Shown here: in pieces, positions 10,557-22,309 of the stretch
How positions within the stretch are numbered: position 1 is the first letter of the stretch
Layout: each line of letters opens with the position of its first letter
Source of the DNA: Ceriagrion tenellum
Taxonomy: Eukaryota > Arthropoda > Insecta > Odonata > Coenagrionidae
Length of the DNA: 64,000 nucleotides
Direction: 5' to 3'
Assembly: GCA_963169105.1 (NCBI GenBank)
Contig: OY720642.1
Span: 74,440,716-74,504,715 of the forward strand
Notes under the pieces: generated by a model
The model's database searches: none
What the model saw: only the letters and a program-made list of their open reading frames with translations
Told to the model about the DNA's origin: nothing
Made by a program: the position numbers and the translations under genes

Positions 10557-11640
10557 GCGTCAAGGTGGTGAAGATGACGGAGATATTTCTACGTAGAGAG
10601 TCCCACGCTGTATCGGTCGAACATCTACATATTACCTCAAGGGTGTCTGGTGGGGGACGACTTATCATCAACGTGAACTATAGTGTAGAAGTTAGTTTTC
10701 ACTAATTTGCACCATTATCTAGTTATACTTAAAATGATACAAATACTGTTAAATAATCTATTATGCAACTACGTAAACGTGATATAAGAGTCATGCAGAG
10801 AACATGCAGAGCATGGTGTTAGAGTTACTTGGCAGATTTATAAACATGCATTAGGGAGAATATCATTTAATCATCTACACTTCTTGTCATCAAACCTACT
10901 GCAAAGTCGTAATGCAGCCATTGTGGACTCTAATCGATCGCAGGAAAGACAACGTTTCAATACCTGTATGTTCTACAGTCTATTTCGCTAATTTAATTCT
11001 CACGATCAGTTTTACCGTATTATTCTGGAGTTCGTGAGATATTTATAACTCCGTTGGAAAATAAATTGGTTTTAAATGTACATAAAAGCTTAATGAAAAG
11101 TTTTTCCCACCAACGGTCCGAGAGTAATAATTCCAATGAAGGTCATAAATCATTCCTAATAAGGAACATAGCTAAAAAATAGGTCACAAGTGCTAATTAT
11201 ACGTGGAAAGTAACAGTTTTCATTTTTTTCGCTAGCTTTAATTGAAGAAGTATTTACTCTTAAAATCTTCAATGAGAGATAAAATAAAATATATAATACC
11301 TTAACCATTTTAATCGATCCTTTGTGAATCATTTCGATTTCTGAAACATGGTGAGTTACAAATGCTGCAGAAACTAAAAATGAAATGCGATCCAAGAGTT
11401 TTTTTTTCATTTTTTATTAAAAATCATAGAACAACACGGTGTCAAATACACTTGATTACCGCTCTAGCAGCCTTAAGGTGGTTGTAGCGCGAATCGAGAG
11501 TCGTTGAGTGCTCATTTTAATAAGAATTTAGTGATAATAGGGCAGCTAAAAATAATTGTTTACTTTTCAAGAAATTGTAGAGAATTACATCCTGGACGAC
11601 GCTTCACTTAAAATCATCTGTTCATGCATTGGATATAGAC
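10557..11640. other. Unannotated AT-rich stretch
   Basis: No recognised ORF or RNA gene. A block at 11473-11500 (CTTAAGGTGGTTGTAGCG) resembles the terminus of family C but the match does not continue. Confidence 0.4.
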
Positions 11641-11714
11641 TAACATTTTGTAGTAAAATTGTTGCCAGAATTATGTATGCAAGTTTTCGTCTCAATTAAG
11701 GTTAAAATCGATGG

Positions 11715-12183
11715 TTGGAGAATTCATGGGGTTGCCCCAATCTCAAAAATAAATACAAAATCTCCGTGTATAATTCTGTGTCACTCCAGGAGTTATTATT
11801 TAATTCTAAGGATGAAATTGACATGAATGATAAAAGTGGGGTATATTTACTCAAATGTGATACTCCTGAATGTAACTCTTTTTTATATTGGTCAAACTGG
11901 ACGAAGGTTGAGTATAAGAATAATGAAACATTTCAAATCCAGTGTCAATGGTGACAAAAAGTCAAAATTTTGTAGAGCATCTAATTGATGATGATGATCA
12001 CAGATCCAATTTTACCCCTAAGCTGTTACACGTTTGTGACAAGGGGGGGAAGTTGGACTTCCTTGAAAATTTTGAAATCCTGTCATATCACAATGTGCAC
12101 GGCGAAAAACTGCTCAATGACATAATCCCTTCAACCGCCTCACCCTTGTTCTCTGTGCCAGTACCCTCGCCTCCATCCCCGTA
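11715..12183 (+). pseudogene. Penelope-like element GIY-YIG endonuclease fragment
   Basis: The C-terminal endonuclease of a Penelope-like retroelement, broken by one frameshift near 11945. The first part (11715-11954) carries KSGVYLLKCDTPECNSF, matching the GIY half and the zinc-ligand-like cysteines found in PLE endonucleases. The expected YIGxT appears decayed as LYWSNWT. The second part (11942-12183) carries FTPKLLHVCDKGGKLDFLEN and LLNDIIP, the conserved tail with the E/N positions of the family. The reverse transcriptase is missing. A related fragment lies at 57300-57520. Confidence 0.75.
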
Positions 12184-12324
12184 GTCCTTGAGCCTGGCGT
12201 CACCACCTGTTTGTTCCTTCCCCTGCAGTTTTGCCCAATCACCTCTCATTCTCCCCCCTTATTTCAGCCACCTCCTTCTCCTTGAGATCTCTTATGTAAT
12301 CTGTGCTGTCTTTGGGTATTTTAC

Positions 12325-12385
12325 TCTGTAATCTTGATGATGGCCTGAAAAGGCCGAAACCGGGGTATTTGTGTTTTAAATATAT
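12325..12385 (+). ncRNA. Hammerhead-like motif in the PLE 3' tail
   Basis: Downstream of the PLE ORF, a CTTGATGATGGCC box and hairpin (GGCC stem, TGAAAA loop, GGCC) lead into GAAA. Then comes ACCGGGGT, which can form a 2-bp helix III (AC/GU) with a four-base loop, followed by A. This is the layout of a type I hammerhead. The conserved box has U in place of the first C, and no helix I was found, so it is probably inactive or only hammerhead-derived. Confidence 0.45.
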
Positions 12386-12407
12386 TGGTGGAAAAAACTA
12401 AGATCAA

Positions 12408-12965
12408 TTAAGGTAGTTAGAGGGAAATAGTTCCCTAGTCATTATGTAAACCGTATTCGAATCATACGTTTTAATTATAGCAGCTGTAGGAAGCAAAAAA
12501 TAAATACTAAATTATTAATTGGGCAATAATATACTTGTTTATTACAGAAATTCTGGGTGATCAAATAAAATATTCATGTAAATTGTTGATTTGACTCATT
12601 CTTCAATGCGGTACATTAAAAGCTTCGTCACAACGGAAGGTTTTCTGCAATTCTGACAAATTACTCCGGTAACGATATGATATATTTTTTTAAAAAATGT
12701 CGAGAAAATATACAAACTACACCCTGTTAATGTTTTGACGAGATCTAGCTGTTAAAAATTCCTCATTTTTAAAAAAGGTCTCTCTGGAGAGCGCAACGTA
12801 CCATTTCCCATGTAAAAGGGCTGATATCTTTTGTCAAAAATCTCGGAAAGTGGTTCAGTCAGAGACTGATATTTTGGTATATTTAGAAGGTTGAAATATT
12901 GATTTTAAATGAGATCAAATTCATTGAATTCTAGGTGAAATGGTATTTCGCTCAAACCACCTTAG
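12408..12965 (+). repeat. Family C TTAA-bounded repeat, copy 1
   Basis: A ~550-bp non-coding repeat. Its ends are inverted versions of GGTAGTTTGAGCGAGATA, and in the better copies both ends abut TTAA. Here TTAA is intact on the left (12408-12411) and mutated on the right (TTAG, 12962-12965). Internal blocks shared with other copies include ACGGAAGG, TCTCTGGAGAGCGC and TACCATTTCCCATG. It is likely a non-autonomous DNA transposon, but no transposase or autonomous partner is in view. Confidence 0.7.
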
Positions 12966-13497
12966 ATCTTTGTTATGACTTGGGTTTGATTATGACGCGG
13001 AACTCGGAATATAAGCAAAAAACTGATATATAAACTCGTACTTTTATTTGGCATGATACCGTGATATTTAATTGGAATCATTATAATAATATTTCATTAA
13101 TTTTTTTGCGTTACTGAGAAAATGTGAACAACTGTTCATTAAATTATTTTCAAATATATGTCTAGTGCCTTCAGACTACAATTTAAAATAGCTTTTATTT
13201 GCCAAATATCCTAATTATTTTCCCTTATATGTGTACAGATTATTGAGTACGCATTTGAAAAGTTTCACGCTAATCTGTACTTGAACAAATATCGCTCTGA
13301 ACACCTTAACTTCTCTCTCCTATTCATGTGACTATAAATTGAAGTCTTTAATCAGTATGACACCCTTTTCTCATTTCTATTCTCAATAGTAAGTCGTACT
13401 AAGAGTATCCATCTGTATCGTCGTTTCATTAGGTTCAAAAATGCATGGTTTCGGGCTAAAACAATCCGTGTCGTTCTGGATATCGCATGAATCTTGA
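12966..13497. other. Unannotated AT-rich stretch
   Basis: Lies between the first family C copy and a CR1-like tail. No ORF, RNA gene or shared repeat recognised. Confidence 0.4.
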
Positions 13498-13703
13498 GAG
13501 ATACATTGCCGAACAGATATGTACAACAACTCGTTCTTCCCGCGCCCAATAATCGATCAATATAAAATCCGAGCCCCACTAAATACACGTCACCAATTCT
13601 TCTCCCAGAAACATCTCTTACACCTTTACACGGCTGGTGTCCTAGCGCCTCCTGCCACACGCCCATGCGGCGGCTCGGAGGGTAGCATGTAGATGCAGAT
13701 TTG
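13498..13703 (+). repeat. Family A LINE tail, copy 2
   Basis: Begins in the last codons of the RT frame (GAACAGATATGTACAA, then TTCTTCCCGCGCCC). It continues through the 3' UTR to the CACACGCCCATGCGGCGGCTC hairpin and ends GTAGATGCAGAT. Confidence 0.75.
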
Positions 13704-13820
13704 CTTTCTGTCTCTTTGAACTTCCCAACTTCTCTACACGTCCTTGACTGGCCTTTCCTCACCTATTTCACCACACACGAAGCCACCCAATACCCTCATC
13801 ATTCCTAAGCCCCTATTGCG

Positions 13821-14386
13821 TTTAGGTAACTTGAACGTAATATCACTTTACCTATAAATCAATGAATTTGGTGTCATTGTAAAGAAAAATATATCACCCT
13901 TCCATTGACACAAAAAATTTAACCCCTTATCGCATTATTTACGAGATATTTGCCAGAAAATACCCGCCCTTTTACATGGGAAATGGTACGTGTATGCACT
14001 CCGGAGAGGCCTTATTGAAAAAATGAGGAATTTATAATACCTATATCTCGTAAAAAAATCAAAATTGTGTAGTTTGCGTATTTGCTCAACTATTTTTGAA
14101 AATAAATCATATTGTCACCGCAGTAAAGTCTTCGGGATCACAACAAACCTTCCGTTTTGATGGAGTTTCAAACGTACAGCGTGAAAAAAATTAGCCAAGT
14201 TAAAAACTTCAATAAATATTTTCGTTTGATTACTTACAATTTTCGGAATGCAAAACCATAATATTTAACCATTAATTATGCAATATTTAAATTGTGTTTC
14301 TCACTGCTGGTGAAATTAAAAATTATAATTCGAATATGGTCTCTATTATGATTAGAGAACTATGTATCTCGCTCGCACTACCTTAA
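13821..14386 (-). repeat. Family C repeat, copy 2
   Basis: Inverted relative to copy 1. The right end reads CTCGCACTACC followed by TTAA (14383-14386); the left TTAA has become TTTA (13821-13824). It is homologous to copy 1 along its length. The two inverted copies enclose the CR1-like tail at 13498-13703. Confidence 0.7.
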
Positions 14387-15873
14387 GAAAGTTGATGACC
14401 TTAGAAAAGAAGTTGACCATATAAATGCATTGTAATTAATGTTCAGATTTACGTGTTACTTTGCGTGATCGATCTTATTCATAGTGAATAAAGATAAGTG
14501 TGAAAAAATTCCATCGATCCGCTTTTTTTTGCATGTCTGTGCTATTTTAACATGCAGCCTTTTCGCACATGGCATGCAGCCAGTAAAAATTCGAGTTGGT
14601 ACATTTGTAGATTTTTCCTTCCAAACTCGAAATAATGTATTTCTTATTATTATAGTTGTAACTAACACAGTTTCTAGGTGCCACACCGATTTCTGTATTT
14701 GAAAACAAAATATTTCAAAACGGTTTCGTTACATTCCGGATTCCCCGCGAAGATAATTCTTGTATCATTTCCGTCACTGCCCAAATCGCATTCTAACACA
14801 TATACAGATGAACTTAAACGATATGTGGTCCAAGAATTTTTTCCAGCTTAATTAATCATTTATTACAAATGTGCCGTCAATGACCCAGTACTATCACCCC
14901 AGCTACTCAACTCTACTCTCCTTTTCTGGTGACAACTAATTTCTATATGACTACATCGAAATTTCGATTATAAGTGTTTTTCATAATTTCATAATTATTT
15001 CATAATTTCCATTTTCATAATTATTGATGATGTCGTTTATAATAATCTGTGCTGGATACCCTGTCGAATCAAATACCCTTGTCCTGGTGAGAGAAATTTG
15101 AATTTTGTTTGAACGTCAAATGTTCGCTTAAACAGTTCATAAAATAGTGACAAATACTATAAAATTGCATTGCATTTGCATTGATTTTTCAAGCTCTATT
15201 TCAGTGAGGGTTAGCTTAATTGAACCGGGAGCTATTGAGTACTGTTATTATTTAAAGCTTTGCAAAAAGCAGAAACTGAAAATATATACGGCCAAGCCCG
15301 TTCGGTGGCTCTTCCCAACTCTTTCCAATACATGACGCAGTCAATTAAAGGATTATTACGCTGTTCGGGGGTGGCTCGAATGAAAAATTTAGAAATAAAA
15401 TGAAAATTTGAAACGTGGAGCGAGTGATTTATAAGGTTGCAACCATGAAACTTGTCGGCATGGACAATGATGCGTTGCGCGTTGTCCGCATTATGTTGAG
15501 AAATGATATATTCATACTTCTTCTGAGCCTATTAAGCAGGCAAATGAAGAATTATTAAGATTTTTGTTTGTGCCACCCTCATTATGTTCCATTTCTTTTA
15601 TTTCCGAAAATGTCAACTGTAATTGCCTTTATCAAAGTATACGAGCATGTGAGAATAAGAAGTGCTAATCTGGGAAATCCGGGAAATTTTCTCTTTAAAA
15701 TGAATCATTATTGTCTCTCCGGTCCTCTACTTATGGCCGGTAGCAAGAACATTAAATATGGAGTCAATAGTTATTAGATACATAAAGTTATAGATTTCAT
15801 AAATATGTTCGGGTTGCAAGAACACATTTACTAGTTACATAACTTATATAATTAATAGTCAATAGTTTATCAT
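14387..15873. other. Unannotated AT-rich stretch
   Basis: Nothing recognised over ~1.5 kb apart from short AT-rich internal repeats (ATTTCATAA units at ~14983-15025). The sequence AGTCAATAGTTA recurs at 15764, 15854 and 15874, just before a LINE insertion. Confidence 0.4.
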
Positions 15874-15884
15874 AGTCAATAGTT

Positions 15885-16494
15885 TATTAATCAAAAAGAT
15901 TACAGAATACAGCTACTTGGGAAGCAAGATAACAGAAGATGGAAGGAGTAAACGAGAAATTGTGAATAGAATACAACTAGCAAAAATAGCCTTCAATGAT
16001 AAAACGACTCTACTGACTTGTAAAAATGTTAGTTTGGAAGTAAGAAAGAGGGTTATGAAAGCTAATGTTTGGAGTGTGGCCCTTTACGGGTGTGAAAGCT
16101 GGACTATAGGGAAACATGAAAAGAGCAGATTAGAGGCCCTAGAAATGTGGTGCTATCGAAGGATGCAGAAAATCAGCTGGCGAGACAGAATCACCAATGA
16201 GGAAGTGCTGAGAAGAGTAAAAGAAAATAGAAGTCTCTGGAGACAGATACAGACAAGGAGACTTAAACTAATAGGCCACATTCTACGATGCAATGATTTT
16301 ATAAAATTAATAGCTGAAGGTTGTATTGAGGGGAAAAATCGTAGAGGACGTCCTAGATTAAGCTATATGAAGCAGATCATCAATGACTCTGGATGCGTCT
16401 CATATGGTGAAATGAAGAGGAAAGCTGAGCAAAGAGTGGAATGGCGTGCTATTGCCAACCAACCCATGGGTTGATAACCGAAGAAGAAGAAGAA
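15885..16494 (+). mobile_element. 5'-truncated LINE with 11-bp target duplication
   Basis: A 610-bp insertion flanked by perfect copies of AGTCAATAGTT (15874-15884 and 16495-16505). It ends in a (GAA)n tail. This is the footprint expected of target-primed reverse transcription with 5' truncation. The reading frame inside is uninterrupted to its stop. Its family differs from the 6.2-10.6 kb LINE but belongs to the same broad APE-type group. Confidence 0.85.
15917..16474 (+). pseudogene. C-terminal region of a LINE reverse transcriptase protein
   Basis: 185 open codons from the first Met; the frame is open upstream to the truncation point. Conserved blocks: YLGSKITEDGRSKREI (from just upstream of the Met), VWSVALYGCESWTIGK, RLEALEMWCYRRMQKISW, NEEVLRRVKE, LKLIGHILRCND, IEGKNRRGRPRLSY and QRVEWRAIANQP. 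They correspond to the thumb and C-terminal region of non-LTR retrotransposon proteins that are very common in insects. The catalytic RT core is not present because of 5' truncation, so it cannot act alone. The absence of stops suggests a fairly recent insertion. Confidence 0.85.
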
Positions 16495-16505
16495 AGTCAA
16501 TAGTT

Positions 16506-16889
16506 ACGAGTATTTGATCTAATCTGCCATCGCCGGATAAAATTTATGAAAGTTTAGCTTATGAATAATTGCTAATGCAGATAATAATTAGTCAGTAAGA
16601 GTAAAACAACTGCTCATTGGACGCAAAACAACTCTTTTATCAAGTAATTAATTCCCCAAGCGTTTCATTGCGCATCCGCCATCTTGGCAACTTATGGAAC
16701 TCGTAACTCCATGCCATAAGTTATGAAACCAACAAAATTTATCGAATATTTCTGCAACACTTATTGAATGGTTGCTATGGCTTATGGGTACCATAGCTTG
16801 ATGTAATGCATATGTATCGTTCCTGCAACTGACCATTAGTCTACCAAAAATTTGTTTCCCTATATTCCTATTACTTGAGACAATAAATG
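16506..16889. other. Unannotated stretch
   Basis: Contains a small imperfect inverted repeat (AACTTATGG and CCATAAGTT, ~16690-16725) and an unrecognised 97-codon minus-strand ORF (16648-16941). Nothing assignable. Confidence 0.35.
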
Positions 16890-18945
16890 GGTCAGTTTGA
16901 CATAGATAAACGTATACATGGCGCTTATATTTCGGGCTCATGAATAGTCTTTGGGATCATTTTTAAACTTCAATAGATAAGTTTTTCAGCAGGATTGCGA
17001 TATGATTTAAATATTTAACATTTTCCGGGAGATGGAGATGAGTGTTACCCCGAAGATTCTTGGAGAGAGCGATTGTCAGTAATTATGGATATGCAACACG
17101 CACCCGAAGCCATCCAATATCCTCATCATTCCTAAGTATACTTTTCTGGTGTTTTCTCCATTGATAGTGGCACTTTTTTGGCTGCTCAAAATCTATAAAT
17201 GTCTAATTTTGCCGTAATAAAATTGACGAAAAGTTACTTTTCTTAATACGTTCCATAGTTTGAGGCTCAACTATGTGGAAGTTGAATTTCACAAATAAAA
17301 AATTTATCAGGTCGGACACCGCTGTGTCGAAACATGTACCAAGAAAATAAATCTGTGGAAGAAAATCAAGTTACTTTTTAATTTGTGTTAGTTTTTTCAT
17401 TTTTGAGCGAATAAAAATTAAATTTCATATTTCAGTGAATGAGTTGATTGGGAAATTTACTTTTACTGACTTTTGAGGAAAAATAAAAAAAAGATGTATA
17501 TATTTGGCCTGAAAAACTGTCGTAAAAAGTGTACAATTTTTTTTCATCCGCCATCGATTGCTACTCGATAGTTTTCATCCATAACTGGTATTAATTGTGG
17601 CACACTTTACTTTTTTTGGCCGCTCAAAGGCTAGAAATGTTAAATATTATCGGAAGAGAATTGACGAAGGGGTTACTTTTCTTAATTTTTGAGCGAAAAA
17701 AAATCGTTTTCATAGTTCAGTAAATGAATTGATTGCGAAAGAAACTAAATGCAACTCTCAGGCGTGAAAAGGATTGTTCAGCTTGAAATCCCCTATCAGT
17801 GCCACTACCAAGCCAAGCGGATGAAAGGCAACGGATATAATTACTGTGTCTTCATTTTTTTTCTTTCGACATATGAATCGTCCATTCATAAGTCATCAGG
17901 TGCTGTCAGACAGGTAACTCCACTTCATCAACGGGTGAAAAGCCCCAGGGCTCCGAAATTTATTATAAGGGTGATGAGCTCTAATGCTTAACACGGAAAA
18001 GTTTCACTTGACAGTGAACAATTATCCTCTCTACGGTCATATGCTTACTCTATCATTGCTTTGTTTTCTTTCTTATGTCTACTGCCGGAGAATTTCAATC
18101 AATCAGTTTGACATAGGTAAACGTTTACCTGGCCCATATATTTGTGTGCCCATGAATTTTCTTTGAGATCATATTCAAAGTCGAATAGTCAAGTTTATTT
18201 TGCAGAGTTGCGATATGATTTAAATGTTTAATAATATCCGGCAGAGAGAAATGAATGTTACCCCGAGAATTCAAGGGGAGAGCAATTGTCAGGAATTTTG
18301 GCCAATTGTAATATATCTGGCTCGTAAATCTGTCCTAAAATGTATAAAATATCATGCTCGTCATCATCTATTTTGATGCATTGCAACTTTATCGTTTTCA
18401 TCTAGAATTTGCTATTCATAGAGGAACTCTATACTTTTTTGGACCCTCAATGCCCATAAATGTCAAATTTTATCGTAAGAAAATTGACGGAAGGTTACTT
18501 TTCTTAATTTTGCAGCGAAAAAAATCGTTTTTATAGTTCAGGGAATGAGTTTTTTACGAAATAAACTGAATGCAACTCTCAGGCGTGAAAAAGATTGTTT
18601 AGCGAATTTCCACAGAGAAAAAATCATCCGCCTTGAAAATCCATCCATCTGTGGAAATTCGCACATTTGTGCATTGCGGGTGACTCCGTAAAAGTGAAAC
18701 TCCGTGGCTAGTCCCGGATAGCTTAAAATTTGTCAAGATTGTTTAGCTTGAAATCTCGTATCTATGCCACTACCAAGCCGAGCGGATGAAAGCCAACGGT
18801 TGTAACTCCTGTGTCTTTTTTTCTTTTGACAAATGAATCGTCCATTCATAAGTCGTCAGGTGCTGTCAGACAGGTTATTCCGGCTTCATCAACGAGTGAA
18901 AAGCCTCAGGGCTCCGAGATTAATTATAAATGGCCCTCAAGGAAT
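16890..18945 (+). repeat. Local tandem array (family E)
   Basis: A ~1.2-kb module is present twice: the block at 16893 (CAGTTTGACATAGATAAACG) matches 18104, and 17761 matches 18582. Inside the first unit, a sub-module with TTACTTTTCTTAAT occurs at about 17165-17245 and again at 17610-17695. It appears once more at 18435-18515 in the second unit. The shared end includes GAATCGTCCATTCATAAGTC (17876 and 18836). It is non-coding and satellite-like but low in copy number. Confidence 0.65.
18604..18734. mobile_element. 131-bp insertion with 13-bp target duplication
   Basis: Inside the second family E unit, AAGATTGTTTAGC occurs at 18591-18603 and again at 18735-18747, with 131 bp between. The first unit lacks the insert at this position (17770-17785). 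The insert contains GAATTTCCACAG and its inverse CTGTGGAAATTC. The long target duplication fits a retroelement-type insertion, but the element is not recognised. Confidence 0.6.
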
Positions 18946-20330
18946 CGCCCGTTTTGTTTAACTGCTCTTTGTTGCACAGTCTGTCTCAGCCTCGTCACGT
19001 CAGTGTGACTGTGTGACGCTCTTCCTTCTTTTCAAAAATACTCGGGCGAGCGGTGACTGTTTGGGACGACACCCCGCGGCACCAACCCTCAAAAATTGAC
19101 TGCATCCTGCGACGAGTTCCATCATCTTGTCACCTTTCCATGAGACGGGCGTGCGTGTTTGTGACCGCCCTTTTGCGAACGAGTGGATTATGAACTGAAT
19201 TCGAGAACGCTTTGTGAAGGACGAAATAATAGAGGAAATCATCTGAAAGTGAATTATATCGGATCCCCAAGTCCTACTTTCTGTTCACTGGTGTCTGAAG
19301 TGAGTCATTCACGAGGTCCATAGTCCTATCATGGGATGTAATAGCGGATTGATGTCTTTTTTCGTGATGCAAACATTGGAGAAATTCAAGGGACGATTCC
19401 CGAATGAATTTCCCCATGTTTAGGAGGCTACCTGCTGGATTACTGTCGTATCATGCCGGTAGCCGGTATATTAGTAATTGCCCTTATTTTGGTAATGATC
19501 AAACAAAATCACTCTTCTCCAACCTCATTGTAAATATATATGCATATAAATATAAATATGTAGGAACTTAACCATCCTCATTGGCCCTATTGTACCACCA
19601 TATGCTTTTCAGGCGATGAAAAAGTACAAATTAACTTTATTTTCCTTTAGTCAAGAAAGTACTTTTAATTGAAGTTACTGTGTTCTAAGAAAAAGAGGGG
19701 ACCAACTGTTAAGGCATCTTCATATCTTGTTCATACATATGGGAATACCAAAATTCACTATTAATTATGATTAAATAATAGATAATTGGATATATAGTCC
19801 GAGAAAAGTTATTATTTTGCTTCTTCATGATAATGTGTAGTTTTGCTTTTCGTCGTAACAGACATGCTAATTAATCAATACATAAAAGATGTTTTGTTAT
19901 CTTACCATCAAAAAGAGATAATGATCATGAAAAGAAAAAAGTTACTTTTATGTTCCGAGGCTTTTTGTGAAGTATTTCAACCTATTAGATGTATGTTCCG
20001 GAAGGTCGTCGTAATTTTCCGTCATCGGAATAAAATTAACTTCTGAAACCATCACGCAAATTGGTGGTGATACTGCGCCCTTGAAAGAATTACTTTCGCA
20101 ACTGTTCACTGGCCACTGTATCGGTTTTAGCACTTCGTCAAACCCATATAGTACCGGTGTTACGGAGCTGTTGTAAGCCGGGCTGCCGTTTCATTAGAAG
20201 CTGCCGTTTAGATTTAGATTTTTTCTGATAATAATAGTAAATTTTCAAGTGTTACACAAACAACACTTCGCGCGCTAATTTAAATTCCCCACTATGCACT
20301 ATTTGTGAAAACAAACCGGCTATGGTGAGC
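18946..20330. other. Unannotated stretch
   Basis: No gene or shared repeat recognised over ~1.4 kb. Modestly GC-richer at 18950-19160, AT-rich after that. Confidence 0.4.
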
Positions 20331-21000
20331 TCCGCTCTCCGGGACGGTACGGTAGCTTCATCACGCTTTCGGCGCAGCCATTTCACCTTGGACATCAGAG
20401 TATATGAAAGTCCGATGGCCATCCGTCCATCGGAAATATGGCCGCTTTAACCGGACTCATTCTTTATCCCTTGTCATGTATTTTATTCCCCACGCTTTCT
20501 ACCTTCTACCTCGTGATTCATTTCCTTCAGTCAGTGCGCTACGGTCTCCGTCCTCTTTTTGTCTATTGCGCACACGTTCGCGTGCCGGGTGACGCACGAC
20601 ACCGCCGCGACCTCTCGCCGCGTCACTCAGAACTAGTCCATCAGCTTCTTTTTTTGGTGAACTTGCTCCCGAGCCCAGGCAAGTGTCATCCAATTTCCCC
20701 AAAATGTGTCCCATCTTCCCCCCTCCCACTCCCGACATGAATCAATCTTCCCCATCCCACCGCCCCCTCCTCCCACTGGCGCGTCGTGTCCCTCGTTTTT
20801 TCGGCTTGTTGCGCGGAGGACATTTCTCAACTGTTTCCTCCCTTCTTTCTCTCTCTCTCTCTCTCTCCTGCCGTACGTGCGAGCGTCGCCTCCGGCTCGT
20901 GACGCACCGTTCGTTCCCGAGTGAGTGTGTGTGTGACTTCATGGCACGAAAGCCGTCTGTTGCCGTCAGCTGAGAGTCACGATAAAGATATTTAACACTC
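20330..21000. other. Pyrimidine- and GC-rich block
   Basis: C/T-rich sequence with many CpGs, a CT microsatellite at ~20849-20868 and a GT run at ~20925-20936. Several overlapping ORFs of 60-102 codons exist on both strands, but they are low complexity and carry no domain. It may be a CpG-island-like or regulatory block; no transcription start could be assigned. Confidence 0.35.
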
Positions 21001-21183
21001 GTGTACGGCTCGAGGCAAGGAGGTGGAAAATTATCACCGGAAAAAGTCATCTCTTCTTATAAATGAGAGAAAGAGCGTGGTTGCCTACAGTGCCGCGATA
21101 TATGAGTTTAATGTTGTGAAGTCTTCGTAAGTCGGTCATTTTCATTGAAGTAATAATATGCCATGACAGTTCTCATAGTTTTT

Positions 21184-21352
21184 ACATGCATAATAAGTGG
21201 CCATAGTAAAAACTGAGCTCCACTTGAAACACACCCGTACACCGCACCATTTCACCTCCCAAAACCTGTACACCTTTTCACGGCTGGTGTTTCCTAGCTC
21301 CCCTGCCACACACCCATGCGGCGGATTGTAGATTTGTATGTAAATGTAGATG
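21184..21352 (+). repeat. Family A LINE tail, copy 3
   Basis: Only the last codons and the 3' UTR remain: ATAATAAGTGGCC, AAAAACTGAGCTCCACT, then the CACACACCCATGCGGCGG hairpin core and a degenerate GTAGAT-type end. Confidence 0.7.
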
Positions 21353-22309
21353 GAGTTATCACATTTATTTTCAAGAGATGGATTCAGGCAAAAACGACAC
21401 ATTTGTAAATATACTTACCTATTGAGTTAGTACCTCAGTAAATAATTTTATTTTCGAGAGGTAAATCTCAAAATAAGCTGACATTTGATGAAATCTTTCT
21501 GTACTTAGCTATTGCTGGTACTAAAAGTCACTTTAATTGACATAAAATATAATCATCACTGTGGTATCTTAGGTCGAGGAACTATTAAGTATTGTACGCT
21601 GAACCAAGTTTCCAAAGAATTTGGTCTTAATTCCTTGATGAGATTTGCGGAAGAATAGATCGTCGGGGTAGGCTAACTGGATGGATAACTCGATATGATT
21701 TAAGGTGTCTGGGTTCGAATCTCAGTGTGGGCGGATGATTTCTTCTCTTTAAAATGTACACAATTGAGTCTAACAGCTTGTAACTATACGTTTTCACAGC
21801 GAATATCATGTAAATTTGGAAAATTTTAATTTATGAATATTATTCATGGCGATTTAATAAGGCATTCCATGCCAGGGAGAGGATGGTGGTCAAGTAATAC
21901 AGGTAAATTGATCAGATTTTTGATATTTGAAATTCTAGATACTAGATTTCAATTCCCCTCAAACGCAGGAAATTTTTTGTGCAAATGTCTCTGTTGAGGT
22001 GAATCTATTGGAAAAATTGACACAATATGAAATTCATGTTGTGCACTTTATGAAAACCTCAATCGATAAAACTTTAATGAGAGCTCGGGATACTAAAATC
22101 ATAGGAAGGCAGATGTCCAAAGCTATTTTTACCCTCTATGTTCAGAATTACGAAACATCAGTATGAAAAAAATACTACTACTATATTAGTTTTTGAAAAG
22201 TGCTATTCAAGTATTTTAATAAATGGAATTAATTTGCTAATAACATTTACGTTGAAATGTGACGTATTTGTACTGTACGTATTTAATTTAAAATAAAACT
22301 CAACATAAC
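21353..22309. other. Unannotated AT-rich stretch
   Basis: Nothing recognised over ~950 bp. Confidence 0.4.

Noticed and set aside
13352..13762. 136-codon minus-strand ORF
   Set aside because: It is the antisense of a CR1-like LINE tail (family A copy 2).
20520..20560. TCAGTC initiator-like sequence in the pyrimidine-rich block
   Set aside because: No downstream promoter element at the expected distance and no gene nearby; such hexamers are common by chance.
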